Source of the DNA: Burkholderia lata
Lineage (GTDB): Bacteria > Pseudomonadota > Gammaproteobacteria > Burkholderiales > Burkholderiaceae
Assembly: GCF_902499335.1 (NCBI RefSeq)
Contig: NZ_CABVQK010000002.1
Span: 310,001-374,000, forward strand
Reading direction: 5' to 3'
DNA: 64,000 nucleotides
Shown: piece after piece, positions 29,147-37,550 of the stretch
How the letters are laid out: every line of letters begins with the position of its first letter
How positions within the stretch are numbered: the stretch's first letter is position 1
Position numbers and translations under genes: made by a program
Notes under the pieces: generated by a model
Database searches by the model: none
What the model was told of the DNA's origin: nothing
Seen by the model: only the letters and a program-made list of their open reading frames with translations

Positions 29147-30355
29147 ATGAAACGCATCCTGTTCTGCGTGGTGCCCGAGAAAGGGCACGTCAATCCGTGC
29201 ATCGGCCCGGCCCAGCATCTGCGCGCCGCCGGCTGCGATGTTGCGTTCTACGCACCGGCCGATATCAGCGCACAGCTCGACGGCGCGGGCGGCTTCGCGT
29301 TCGTCGGGCCGCGCGAGACGCCCGAGCGCCACGACCTGTCGCGCGGCGCGAGCTTCGCCGCGAACATTCGCGACGCGGACTGGCTGCGGCACTGGATTCG
29401 CACGCTGCTGATCGACCTTGCGCCCGCGCAGGTGGACGGTATCCGCGCGGTGCTGCGCGACTGGCAGCCCGACGTGGTCGTGATCGATCCGCTGCTCTAT
29501 GCGGCGGCGATTGCCGCGGAGCTGGAAGGGCTGCCGTGGGTCTCGATGTCGAATTCGCTGAATCCGGTGCTCCCGGACGATCTCGATTCGGAACTGCTGC
29601 GCACGGTGCGATGGCTCGCGCCGGAACGCACGCGCCTGTTCGCGCGCTACGGGCTCGATGCACGTTTTCGCGGTTGCGACATTCTTTCTCCGCACCTGAC
29701 GCTCGCGTTCACGACCGATGCGCTGGTCGGCGCGCCGCCGCCCGGTGTCGAGCTGGTCGGCCCGGCACTGCCGTCAGGCCCCCGTGGCGACGAAACTGCG
29801 TTCCCGTGGGAGCGCCTCGTCGCGGATCGACCGCTCGTCTACATGTCGCTCGGCAGCCAGCTTTACTACCATCCCGATGTGTTTGCGAAGGTCATCGACG
29901 CCACGCGCGCGACGTCGGCGCAACTGGTGCTGTCGGTGGGCGAGCTGGTCGATTCGGATCTGTTGCCGGCCGGCGACGAGCGTGTGGTCGCCGTGCGTTA
30001 CGTGCCGCAACTGGCGCTGCTGCGGCGCACGCACGCGTTCGTCAGCCATGGCGGCGCGAATTCGGTGATGGAGTCGCTTGCATGCGGTGTGCCGATGCTG
30101 CTGTCGCCGTTCTGCAACGACCAGTTCCATTCGGCGCACTTCGTCGAGCGGGCTGGTGCGGGGTGCGTGCTGGAGCTGCAGCAGGCCGGCGTGGCGGACA
30201 TCGCCGATGCGCTCGAGCGGCTGTTGCGGCCCGGATCGTTGCGCGAGCAGGCGGCGCGGATCCGCGCGAGCTATGCGGCGCGCGACGGTTCGGCCGAGGC
30301 GGCGCGCCTGATCAGCGCACTCGCTTCAGGAAACCGCCTGGCGACAGCGTCATGA
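29147..30355 (+). CDS. GT1-family glycosyltransferase
   Basis: 402 residues, UGT/MGT type: N-terminal KGHVNPCIGPAQHL and a C-terminal donor-binding signature FVSHGGANSVMESLACGVP followed by NDQFHSA. It likely moves a sugar from a nucleotide-sugar to a small acceptor. Start taken at ATG 29147, eight bases after the ligase stop; an earlier ATG at 29117 overlaps it. The last 44 bases overlap the 3' end of the converging CmcI-like gene. No nucleotide-sugar genes are in the cluster. Confidence 0.8.
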   Translation: MKRILFCVVPEKGHVNPCIGPAQHLRAAGCDVAFYAPADISAQLDGAGGFAFVGPRETPERHDLSRGASFAANIRDADWLRHWIRTLLIDLAPAQVDGIRAVLRDWQPDVVVIDPLLYAAAIAAELEGLPWVSMSNSLNPVLPDDLDSELLRTVRWLAPERTRLFARYGLDARFRGCDILSPHLTLAFTTDALVGAPPPGVELVGPALPSGPRGDETAFPWERLVADRPLVYMSLGSQLYYHPDVFAKVIDATRATSAQLVLSVGELVDSDLLPAGDERVVAVRYVPQLALLRRTHAFVSHGGANSVMESLACGVPMLLSPFCNDQFHSAHFVERAGAGCVLELQQAGVADIADALERLLRPGSLREQAARIRASYAARDGSAEAARLISALASGNRLATAS

Positions 30356-31001
30356 GTACGCGGTCTTCGATGTCGTAGTCGACCTCGAACCGGTCGTCAC
30401 GGGCGAGGAATTCACGCGCGGCGGTGGCCGGGTTGTTGCCTTTGCCGTACGGCTTGCCGTCGAACATCGACGCGGGCAGGTACTCCATGATGGTGTCCAT
30501 CACGATCGCGTAGCTGCCGCGCGTCACGAGCGGCGCATAGCATTCGAGTTCGCGCAGCACGTGCGCATGGGTGTGCGTGAGATCGAGGATCGCCATCACG
30601 CGCGCGCCGTCGCCGATTTGTGCGCGCACCGACGCGAGTGTGTCGGCTGCGCACGATTCGCCTTCGATCAGCGTCATGCGATGGGCGAGCCGGTGCGATT
30701 GCAGGCGCTGCCTGACTTCGTCGCGCAGGCGCGGTTCGATCGCGACGACGCGGCCGCTGTCGCCCGCCAGTTCCAGCATCGACGCGGAGAACACGACGCC
30801 GCCGCCCGCCGCGATGCCGGTCTGCACGATGCAGTCGGGACGCTCGCGCCAGATCAGCTCCTGGAGCGCGAGCATGTCCCCGGGCAGATGGAAGAAGCGC
30901 TCGCCGAGCCAGCGGGTCTGGAACAGATGGTCGAATTCGGCAGCGCGCGTCAGCCATTCGATGTTGATGTCCCGCATGCGGGCCGAAGGACGCTCTGACA
31001 T
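30312..31001 (-). CDS. CmcI/rhamnosyl O-methyltransferase-family protein
   Basis: 229 residues resembling the cephalosporin hydroxylase CmcI family, which are SAM methyltransferases in fact. Seen are QTGIAAGGGVVFSASM (SAM loop), ILDLTHTHAHV, VMDTIMEY and the C-terminal GNNPATAAREFL with SPGGFLKR. It is on the opposite strand to the first five genes but within the same block. The ATG at 31001 is chosen; a TTG six bases earlier is possible. Confidence 0.78.
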   Translation of the reverse strand: MSERPSARMRDINIEWLTRAAEFDHLFQTRWLGERFFHLPGDMLALQELIWRERPDCIVQTGIAAGGGVVFSASMLELAGDSGRVVAIEPRLRDEVRQRLQSHRLAHRMTLIEGESCAADTLASVRAQIGDGARVMAILDLTHTHAHVLRELECYAPLVTRGSYAIVMDTIMEYLPASMFDGKPYGKGNNPATAAREFLARDDRFEVDYDIEDRVLMTLSPGGFLKRVR

Positions 31002-31026
31002 GGTCAATGCAATGAGTAGGAGTGAC

Positions 31027-31992
31027 GTGAAAACGCTGGAACCGTGGCTTCACCGGTACTGGAACATCGGGCCGGCGCGCATGCAGGCGCTGGCGTCGGG
31101 CCATACTAACAAAACGTATCTCGTCGAGTGCGAGGCGGGGCGCGCGGTGCTGCGCGTGTCGTGGTCCGGGAAGCCGGTCGAGCAGGTGCATCGCGAGGCG
31201 GCGATACTCGGCCATCTCGGCCTCTCGCGTACGGCACCGATGCTGCCCGCACTGCCGCGCCTGCGGCCGACCGTGGATGCGCAATCCGGTGTGCAGTTGC
31301 CCGATGGAAGCTGGCTGCATCTGTTCGAGCATATCGACGGCAGCCCCGGTCTGCCGGACGATGCGGAGGCGGGCGCGAGCGATGCGATGCGCGCACTCGC
31401 GCATCTGCATGCGGCGCTGGCGGTGATACCCGCGACCGAATCGGCGCCGCTGGCGTGGCTGTCGGCGCGCTACGCACGCGTGGCGGCGCGTCCCGCACCG
31501 TCGTTGCCGGGCGATCTGATCGGCCACTACGGGACGATGATCCGGCGGATCGGCGCGCACCTCGACGCTGCCTCGCGCTGGCTGACGGGGGCCGTGCACT
31601 GGCTGCACGGCGATTATCACGCGGGCAATCTGCTGTACGTGGGGCACGCGGTGAACGGTGTGCTCGATTTCGACGATGTCGGGCAGGGTGCGCAGTGGCT
31701 CGAAGCGGCCTTTGCGTTGTTCGCGCTGTCGCGCAATGCGGGCAGGGACGATCGCTTCGTTTTCGATGCGCAGCGCTGGGACGCCGGCCTGCAAGCCTAT
31801 GCCGCGACGCGCTCCGATGCCGCGCCGGACTGGATGCACGACCGCCGCGATGCGCTGACGGCCCTGTTCTGCGCGGACCAGACGCTGATCCATCTCGAAG
31901 CCGCGCAGCGCGGCCTGTGGACGCCGGGGCCCGGCATCGGCTTTCTCGGCGGCTGGTGGCAGTTGCTGGATGGCGCGGCACCCGGACGTTAG
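31027..31992 (+). CDS. Second aminoglycoside-phosphotransferase-fold kinase
   Basis: About 321 residues. The N-lobe motif AVLRVSWSG holds the loop region, the Brenner motif is HGDYHAGNLLY and the metal Asp lies in LDFDDVG, so the catalytic set is complete. Start uncertain: GTG 31027 has AGGAG four bases upstream; ATG 31012 and ATG 31000 are alternatives, the last overlapping the divergent CmcI-like start. It differs much from the kinase at 26209, so it is not a recent duplicate. Substrate unknown. Confidence 0.72.
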   Translation: MKTLEPWLHRYWNIGPARMQALASGHTNKTYLVECEAGRAVLRVSWSGKPVEQVHREAAILGHLGLSRTAPMLPALPRLRPTVDAQSGVQLPDGSWLHLFEHIDGSPGLPDDAEAGASDAMRALAHLHAALAVIPATESAPLAWLSARYARVAARPAPSLPGDLIGHYGTMIRRIGAHLDAASRWLTGAVHWLHGDYHAGNLLYVGHAVNGVLDFDDVGQGAQWLEAAFALFALSRNAGRDDRFVFDAQRWDAGLQAYAATRSDAAPDWMHDRRDALTALFCADQTLIHLEAAQRGLWTPGPGIGFLGGWWQLLDGAAPGR

Positions 31993-32004
31993 CCGGCTGC
32001 TGCG

Positions 32005-32580
32005 TCAACGCTGCCGATTCAGGAACAGGCGCACCGCTTCGACCGTGTTGGGCCGCGCCTCGCCGTGCCGCGATCCGTCGTGCATGCAGAACAGCACGTC
32101 GCGCTGCCGTGCCGCGCTGGCGTCGACATGCGCGCACATTGCGTCGTATAGCGCCTGCGGCGACGGCGCCGGCCGCTGCCAGTCGTCCAGTATCGCGGTC
32201 CAGCCCGTGTGTTCGCGCTGCAGCTGCACGAGCACGCCGGCGCGATTGTCCTGCGGCATCAGTCCGTAAGGCAGACGCAGCGGGATCGTGTCCGGCGCGG
32301 GAACGCCGGCGCGGCGATACGCTTCGCGGATCAGCGCGTCGGTCGTCTCGATCTCGTCGATCAACGCATCGTCTGCCAACGCGCCGGGCTTCGCGTGCGA
32401 ATGCGTGTGATTGCCGAGACGATGGCCGTCACACGCCATCCTCGCTGCGACGTCGAGCGCGCCCGCCAGGTTCTGGCCGAGGAGGAAGAAGGTCGCCTGG
32501 CAGGATGCGGCGCGCAGGACATCGAGCAAGGGGAGCGTCGAAGGGCCGGGGCCGTCATCGAAACTGAGGCGAATGGACAT
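32005..32580 (-). CDS. NodB-type polysaccharide deacetylase-like protein
   Basis: 191 residues. The metal and catalytic motifs LSFDDGPGPST (near residue 5) and GNHTHSHAKPG (near 57) are complete, followed by RLPYG and a final CMHDGS. Members remove N-acetyl groups from chitooligosaccharides, peptidoglycan or lipid-linked sugars. There is no signal peptide, so it may act in the cytosol on a biosynthetic intermediate, which is unusual for peptidoglycan deacetylases. It converges with the kinase gene. Confidence 0.8.
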   Translation of the reverse strand: MSIRLSFDDGPGPSTLPLLDVLRAASCQATFFLLGQNLAGALDVAARMACDGHRLGNHTHSHAKPGALADDALIDEIETTDALIREAYRRAGVPAPDTIPLRLPYGLMPQDNRAGVLVQLQREHTGWTAILDDWQRPAPSPQALYDAMCAHVDASAARQRDVLFCMHDGSRHGEARPNTVEAVRLFLNRQR

Positions 32581-32664
32581 CGCGGGTGGGGCGCCGTTCA
32601 AGGTGTACTGGAGGAACGATAGCGCAAGTCGCGGCGAGCGGAGGCCGGCGCAATCATCGGCCGC

Positions 32665-33216
32665 CTACTGGGTCGGCTCGATGGCCAGCGGACAGGTGCC
32701 GACCCGACGCAAGCGCGTGCCGGTCCACTCGTAGAAGAACCGGGCGGCCTTCGCACTGTTGTCGTCGCAATCGTCGTTGAAGCAGCCTGCGACGATCAGC
32801 AGCGTACTGCCGGGCCGGAAATCGACGCGCTCCTCGTCGTTGCCCATCACACCCGCGATGGCCTGCACGCCGGGCATCGTGTACGTCGCGCCCGTGTACT
32901 TGTCGACGATCGCGAAATTCCGGCAGTCTGTTCCGCAACCCCAGATCGCGACACGGTAGTGGCCGGCAAAATTGGCCGGTTGCGTGAATTCGTCGCGAAT
33001 CACGGTGCGGTAGAGGCGGGCTTCCTTGCTGGTCAGGCGGGGCGCATGGGCCGTGGTGTGCGGCGCGCGCGCCGCGCGCGCGGGATAGCGATCAAACGAT
33101 GGCGACGGGCAGTTTCGGGCGGACGCCGCGGTGACGGGCACCGGCTGGGCAGCCACGGCCCAGCCGGCAAGCATGGCCGTGGCGCCGGCCGTCAGCAGAA
33201 GTCGGTATGCACGCAT
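32665..33216 (-). CDS. Secreted hypothetical protein with paired Cys
   Basis: 183 residues; signal peptide LLLTAGATAMLAGWAVAA. The mature part contains FAGHYRVAIWGCGTDCRNFAIVD and a later CFNDDCDDN, a pattern seen in small secreted proteins of unknown role. The four Cys probably form disulphides. Start taken at ATG 33216, not the preceding GTG. I do not know a function; it stands between the unknown cluster and the siderophore locus. Confidence 0.7.
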   Translation of the reverse strand: MRAYRLLLTAGATAMLAGWAVAAQPVPVTAASARNCPSPSFDRYPARAARAPHTTAHAPRLTSKEARLYRTVIRDEFTQPANFAGHYRVAIWGCGTDCRNFAIVDKYTGATYTMPGVQAIAGVMGNDEERVDFRPGSTLLIVAGCFNDDCDDNSAKAARFFYEWTGTRLRRVGTCPLAIEPTQ

Positions 33217-33448
33217 CACGCGATCGTCCTTGCAGGGAAGAGGAGCGGGCCGCCGCGCGCACGGTGGCCGTGCGGTCGTTTGCCGATGTCGCGGCGGGTC
33301 GGGACCTGACGGCCCCGCCGCGCGATTCTATGACGCTTCGCGTGTGCCGGCACGCGTTGTTATCGGCGTCCGGTGCGACTGCGCGAACGGCATGGCGGCC
33401 TGATGCCCGCAAGCCGGGCCGGTCGTCAGCGCGACGACCGGTCCGCGC

Positions 33449-34258
33449 TCAAGCGTCGCACGCTTCTCGCGCGTCATCCGTAATGGCTCGCTCCGCGAGC
33501 GCGACATAATCGCCGGCCGCCGTGCGTTCGACCCGGGCGTCGACACGATACGCGCGCCGCAGGTGCGGCGGTGTCAGGACTTCGGCAGGTGCGCCGTCGG
33601 CGACGAGGCCGTCGGTGCCCAGCAGCACGAGCCGGTCGCAGAATCGCGACGCGAGATTCAGGTCGTGCATCGCAACGAGCACGACCGCACCGCATCTGCG
33701 TGCCGCGTCCCCGACCGCTTCCAACGCGAGCAACTGCCAGCGCAGGTCGAGCGCGCTCGTCGGTTCGTCGAGCAGCAGCAGCGGCGTGTCGCGCACGAGT
33801 ACCTGCGCAAGTCCGACCATCTGCCGCTGTCCGCCGGACAGCCGCTCGAGCGGCGACATCGCGAGCGCTTGCAGCCGCAGGCGCTCGAACACGTTCTGCA
33901 GGCGCAGGTCGCGTGCCGCGTCGGACAAACCGGGACAGGTTGCGCGCAATGCGCTGCGGACGGCCTCGTACACGAGCAGCGACGACGGTTGCGGCAGCGT
34001 CTGCGGCAGGTAGCCGACCTGTCGCGTGTGTTCCCGGCGCGCGCCGCGCAGCAGGTCCAATCCGCCGAACGCCGCGTTGCCGTGCGCGGCCACGAGCCGG
34101 GCGAGTGCGCGCAGCAGCGTCGACTTGCCGACCCCGTTTGGTCCGAGCAATCCGACCATCGTGCCGGGCGTAACGGGCGCGAGCGACAACCGGTCGAGCA
34201 CGACCTTCGCGCCATAGCGCGCGACCAGGTCGTCGATGTACAGGGTGCCCTTATCCAT
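33449..34258 (-). CDS. Iron-siderophore ABC importer, ATPase subunit (FecE/FepC-like)
   Basis: 269 residues. Walker A GPNGVGKST near residue 40, signature LSGGQRQM, Walker B LLLLDEPTSALD and the switch His in AMHDLN; the order and spacing are of the FecE/FepC/BtuD group. Last gene of a four-gene minus-strand operon, overlapping the permease stop by eight bases. It energises uptake of the ferric siderophore across the inner membrane. Confidence 0.9.
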   Translation of the reverse strand: MDKGTLYIDDLVARYGAKVVLDRLSLAPVTPGTMVGLLGPNGVGKSTLLRALARLVAAHGNAAFGGLDLLRGARREHTRQVGYLPQTLPQPSSLLVYEAVRSALRATCPGLSDAARDLRLQNVFERLRLQALAMSPLERLSGGQRQMVGLAQVLVRDTPLLLLDEPTSALDLRWQLLALEAVGDAARRCGAVVLVAMHDLNLASRFCDRLVLLGTDGLVADGAPAEVLTPPHLRRAYRVDARVERTAAGDYVALAERAITDDAREACDA

Positions 34259-35333
34259 CGAGCCTCCTGCGCCGGCTGACGAGGATCATGAACAGCGGCA
34301 CGCCGACCAGCGCGGTGATGATCCCGATCGGCAGCGTCACCCCCGGGATCAGCGCCTTGCTGAGCACGGATGCGCCAGCCAGCATGATCGCGCCGGCGAG
34401 GGCGGCGCCGGGCAGGTAATAGCGATGCTCGTCGCCGACGAGCAGCCGTGCGACGTGCGGCCCGACGAGACCGACGAAGCCGATCGTGCCGACGAACGAC
34501 AGCGCGGTGGCCGACAGCATGCTGATACGCACCAGCGCGACGAGTCGCAGCCGCTCGACGGCGATGCCCATGCTGCGCGCCTGTTCGTCGCCGGCGCGCA
34601 GCGCCGTCAGCGATGCGACGTCGAAGCTCGCCCACAGCGTGCAGGCGGCGAGCACGCACGACAGCAGCGCGATCTTGCCCCACGTCGCGCGCGCGAGACT
34701 GCCCATGCTCCAGAACACGATCTGCTGGAGCGCGTTCGCGTCCGCGAGAAACTGCAGCAACCACAGCAGCGCCTCGAAACTGAACATCAGGCCGATGCCG
34801 AACAGCACCACGGTTTCGGTCGTCGCGCCATGGCGCCACGCGAGCCAGACGATCAGCAGCGTCGCGAGGCTCGCGCAGCAGAACGCACCGAGCGACAGCG
34901 CGATGTTCTCGTTCCAGAGCACGACGTGCCAGCCCGAGATCACGACGAGCGACGCGCCGACGCTCGCGGCGGCCGACATGCCGAGCGTGAACGGGCTCGC
35001 GAGCGGGTTGTTCAGCACGGTCTGCATTTCCGCGCCGGCGATGCCGAGCGACGCGCCGACGAGCACGGCCATCAGCGCATACGGCAGGCGCACGTCCCAG
35101 AGGATCACGCGCTGTTCGAGCGGCAGCGCGTCCGGCCGGAACAGCCCGGCGACCAGATCCGCGATCGGGAACGGTGACGGGCCGGTGCCGATGTCGACGA
35201 CGAGCAGGGTGCCGAGCACGCAGGCGAGGAACATCAGTGCGCCGACCCGCCGCGCGGCGATTGCGCGGTAGCGCAGCTTCAGCGAAACGGACGAACGGGA
35301 CGAAGGCGACGAGGCGGGCGACGCGGCGCTCAT
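34251..35333 (-). CDS. Iron-siderophore ABC importer, permease subunit (FecCD family)
   Basis: 360 residues with about ten hydrophobic segments and FecCD signatures (GASLGIAGAEMQTVLNNPLASPFTLGMSAAASVGA, written here in part; also GLVGPHVARLLVGDEHRYYLPGAA). Only one permease gene exists, so it must form a homodimer, as in BtuC-type systems. Its start overlaps the esterase stop by four bases. Confidence 0.9.
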   Translation of the reverse strand: MSAASPASSPSSRSSVSLKLRYRAIAARRVGALMFLACVLGTLLVVDIGTGPSPFPIADLVAGLFRPDALPLEQRVILWDVRLPYALMAVLVGASLGIAGAEMQTVLNNPLASPFTLGMSAAASVGASLVVISGWHVVLWNENIALSLGAFCCASLATLLIVWLAWRHGATTETVVLFGIGLMFSFEALLWLLQFLADANALQQIVFWSMGSLARATWGKIALLSCVLAACTLWASFDVASLTALRAGDEQARSMGIAVERLRLVALVRISMLSATALSFVGTIGFVGLVGPHVARLLVGDEHRYYLPGAALAGAIMLAGASVLSKALIPGVTLPIGIITALVGVPLFMILVSRRRRLDG

Positions 35334-36271
35334 GCGGCCTCTCCCGCGTCGGTTTCGGCCGCGATGCGCGTGGCCAGCATCGCGCTGGGCACCACGACGC
35401 CGCCATGATCCTCGCCATCGATCAGGCGGAACGTCGCGTCGAGCCCCGGGCGGGCACCGACGCGCCGGACGAAGTCGCGCGCGGAACTGACCTGCTTGCG
35501 CGCCTGTTGCCGGCGCATGCGCTCGACGTCGGGATTCGGCGCGCCTTCTTCGAGGCTACCCGCTGTGACGAGCAGCCGCAGCGCCGGCGCAAGCGACGCC
35601 GCTTGCGCGGCGAAGCGGTCCGCATAGGGCAGCAGCGCGCGGTCGCCCCACCAGATCGACGGGCTCGCCGCGACATACCGCGTGAACAGGTGCGGGCGCG
35701 TCAGCATCGCGTACAGCGTCAGCAGGCCGCCGTACGAATGGCCGAACAGCGTCCGGCGCGCCGGGTCGACCGCCACCTGTTGCGCGAGCCAGGGCTGCAC
35801 GTCCTGCTCGATGAAATCGAGCAGGCGGTCGGCGACGACACCGTGGCCGTCCTTCAGCGGCGCGAGCGTGTAGTCGTCCGCGCGGGCCGCCATGTCGTAT
35901 GCGGCATCGGTCGGGTAACCGATGCCGATCACGACGGGCTCCGCATCGGGCGTCGCGTCGGGGCGCGCGCGCCGGTTGCGCACGAGCTGCGCGGCGAGCG
36001 GGAAGAGCGCGTTGCCGTCGAGGACGATCAGCACCGGATGGGGGACGGCAACAGCCCGCTCGGCGGGCAGCGCGACGAACAGGCGGCGGGGCTTGCCGCC
36101 GACCGTCACGTCGAACTGGCGGCTGTTCGGCACCTGCACGGCGGGCGCTGCGTCGAGCGCGGGCCAGTCCGGTGCGCGAGCGGCGAGTGCGGGGGCGATG
36201 CGGGCGCCGAGCGGGCCTGCGAGGCCGGCGACGAGCAGCGAGCGGCGCATCGTGGAAGCAGGGAGCGACAT
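35330..36271 (-). CDS. Siderophore esterase-like alpha/beta hydrolase (IroE/Fes family)
   Basis: 313 residues. An N-terminal export signal with a twin-Arg-like MRRSLLVAG, then the esterase domain: FVALPAE, LDGNALFP, nucleophile elbow FGHSYGG near residue 193 and a late IDGEDHGG His. This is the Putative_esterase family of IroE and BesA, which cut catecholate trilactones to release iron. It sits between binding protein and permease. The activity on this locus's own product is doubtful if that product is amide-linked. A start 21 bases downstream is possible. Confidence 0.8.
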   Translation of the reverse strand: MSLPASTMRRSLLVAGLAGPLGARIAPALAARAPDWPALDAAPAVQVPNSRQFDVTVGGKPRRLFVALPAERAVAVPHPVLIVLDGNALFPLAAQLVRNRRARPDATPDAEPVVIGIGYPTDAAYDMAARADDYTLAPLKDGHGVVADRLLDFIEQDVQPWLAQQVAVDPARRTLFGHSYGGLLTLYAMLTRPHLFTRYVAASPSIWWGDRALLPYADRFAAQAASLAPALRLLVTAGSLEEGAPNPDVERMRRQQARKQVSSARDFVRRVGARPGLDATFRLIDGEDHGGVVVPSAMLATRIAAETDAGEAA

Positions 36272-36272
36272 G

Positions 36273-37409
36273 TCAGGAGCCTTCCTGTACCCAGTATTCG
36301 CCCTGCAGTGGAACCGGCTGGAAGCGTTGCACCATCGTGTCGAATGTGCGGCGCGGGTCAACGTCGGCGAACAGCGCCGGATGCAGCCATTTGGCCAGAG
36401 CCTGCACCGCGACGACGTTGAACGGCGAGTTGTAGAAGTGATGCCAGATCGCATAGGCCCGGTGCTCGCGGACCGCGCGCAGCGGCGCGATCTGCGGGCG
36501 CTGCAGCGACCGGTCGAACGAACGGGCGGCGGTTTCGCGGGACACGCCGGCGCCGAGCGCGATGCGCAGCGGCGCACTTTGCAGCGTCTGCGTCGAGCCG
36601 ATCCCCGTGCCGATGTAGAAATCGGGCTGGCGGCTGAGCAGGTATTCGGGATTCAGCGTGCCGTGCTCGCCGGGCACGCGGCCTTTCGCGATGTTGTTGC
36701 CGCCGGCGGCGTCGAGCAGGCGCCCCATCATGCCCGTCATCGTGTCGCAGCAGTCGCTCGACAGACCGACGCGGCTTTCGAGGAACACGCTCGGCGCGAC
36801 CGCGTGGGCGTTCGCCAGCCGCGTGCGGACGAGGTCGAATTGTGCCTGCCAGTACGCGTTGAAATCCGCCGCGCGCTGCGGCGTGCCGAGGACCTGGCCG
36901 AGCAGCGCGATGCTGCGCGTCGTATTGACGAGCGGGTCGTGCCGGAAATCGACGAAGACGATCGCGACACCGGCGGCTTCGAGCCGCGCCAGCGTCTCGC
37001 GATCGCGCTCGCCGGGGCCGTGGCCGCCGCCGAGGCCGAAGATCGCGACTTGCGGGCGCAGTGCGAGCGCGCGTTCGTCGCTGAAGCTGCCGGCTTGCGA
37101 GCGGCCGATGCGCGGCACGTCCTTCAAGCGCGGAAACCGTTCGAGCCATTGCCCGTAGCTGGCCGGATCGAGCTGTTCGAAATCGCCCATCATGCCGACC
37201 AGACGACGGGTGGGGTCGCCGGCGTCGACGACCGCCAGCGCGGGCAGCAGGCGTCCTTCGCCGAGCAGGACGCGTTCGACGCGCGCGGGAATCCGGACCT
37301 GCCGACCGGCAAGATCGGTCACGGTGGTGTCCGCGCATGCCGCTTGCGCAGCGAGCCAACTGCACAGCCATGCGCCGAGCATGGCCCACATTCCACTTGT
37401 CTTTCTCAC
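36273..37409 (-). CDS. Periplasmic siderophore-binding protein (FecB/FepB-like)
   Basis: 378 residues, type III periplasmic binding fold. Signal peptide ending near AAQAACA; then TVTDLAGRQVRIPARVERVLL, the normal opening. GTG start at 37409 preferred because GGGAG lies five bases upstream; an ATG 18 bases inside would shorten the signal. First gene of the transport operon and one base before the esterase. A Fur-box-like palindrome lies 20 bases upstream. Confidence 0.85.
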   Translation of the reverse strand: MRKTSGMWAMLGAWLCSWLAAQAACADTTVTDLAGRQVRIPARVERVLLGEGRLLPALAVVDAGDPTRRLVGMMGDFEQLDPASYGQWLERFPRLKDVPRIGRSQAGSFSDERALALRPQVAIFGLGGGHGPGERDRETLARLEAAGVAIVFVDFRHDPLVNTTRSIALLGQVLGTPQRAADFNAYWQAQFDLVRTRLANAHAVAPSVFLESRVGLSSDCCDTMTGMMGRLLDAAGGNNIAKGRVPGEHGTLNPEYLLSRQPDFYIGTGIGSTQTLQSAPLRIALGAGVSRETAARSFDRSLQRPQIAPLRAVREHRAYAIWHHFYNSPFNVVAVQALAKWLHPALFADVDPRRTFDTMVQRFQPVPLQGEYWVQEGS

Positions 37410-37428
37410 ACGACTCCCGATACGATAG

Positions 37429-37449
37429 AAATGAGAATAATTCTCATTT
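37429..37449. promoter_or_regulatory. Fur-box-like palindrome
   Basis: Ten-base arms AAATGAGAAT and ATTCTCATTT meet around one central A. It matches the AT-rich dyad of Fur boxes and lies between the binding-protein operon and the AraC gene, so iron repression of both is likely. Confidence 0.75.
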
Positions 37450-37550
37450 GATTGTAACCGAGCAGCCGGGCATTGCAGAAAGCCGGTTGTTTGATCCAGC
37501 GACTAAATAGTTTGTGCGGGCGCAGCGCGCACGCAACGGGGTATCACGAC

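Noticed and set aside
25459..32580. Lasso-peptide or other RiPP cluster
   Set aside because: AsnB-like and radical SAM genes are suggestive, but there is no precursor peptide, leader protease or RRE domain visible.
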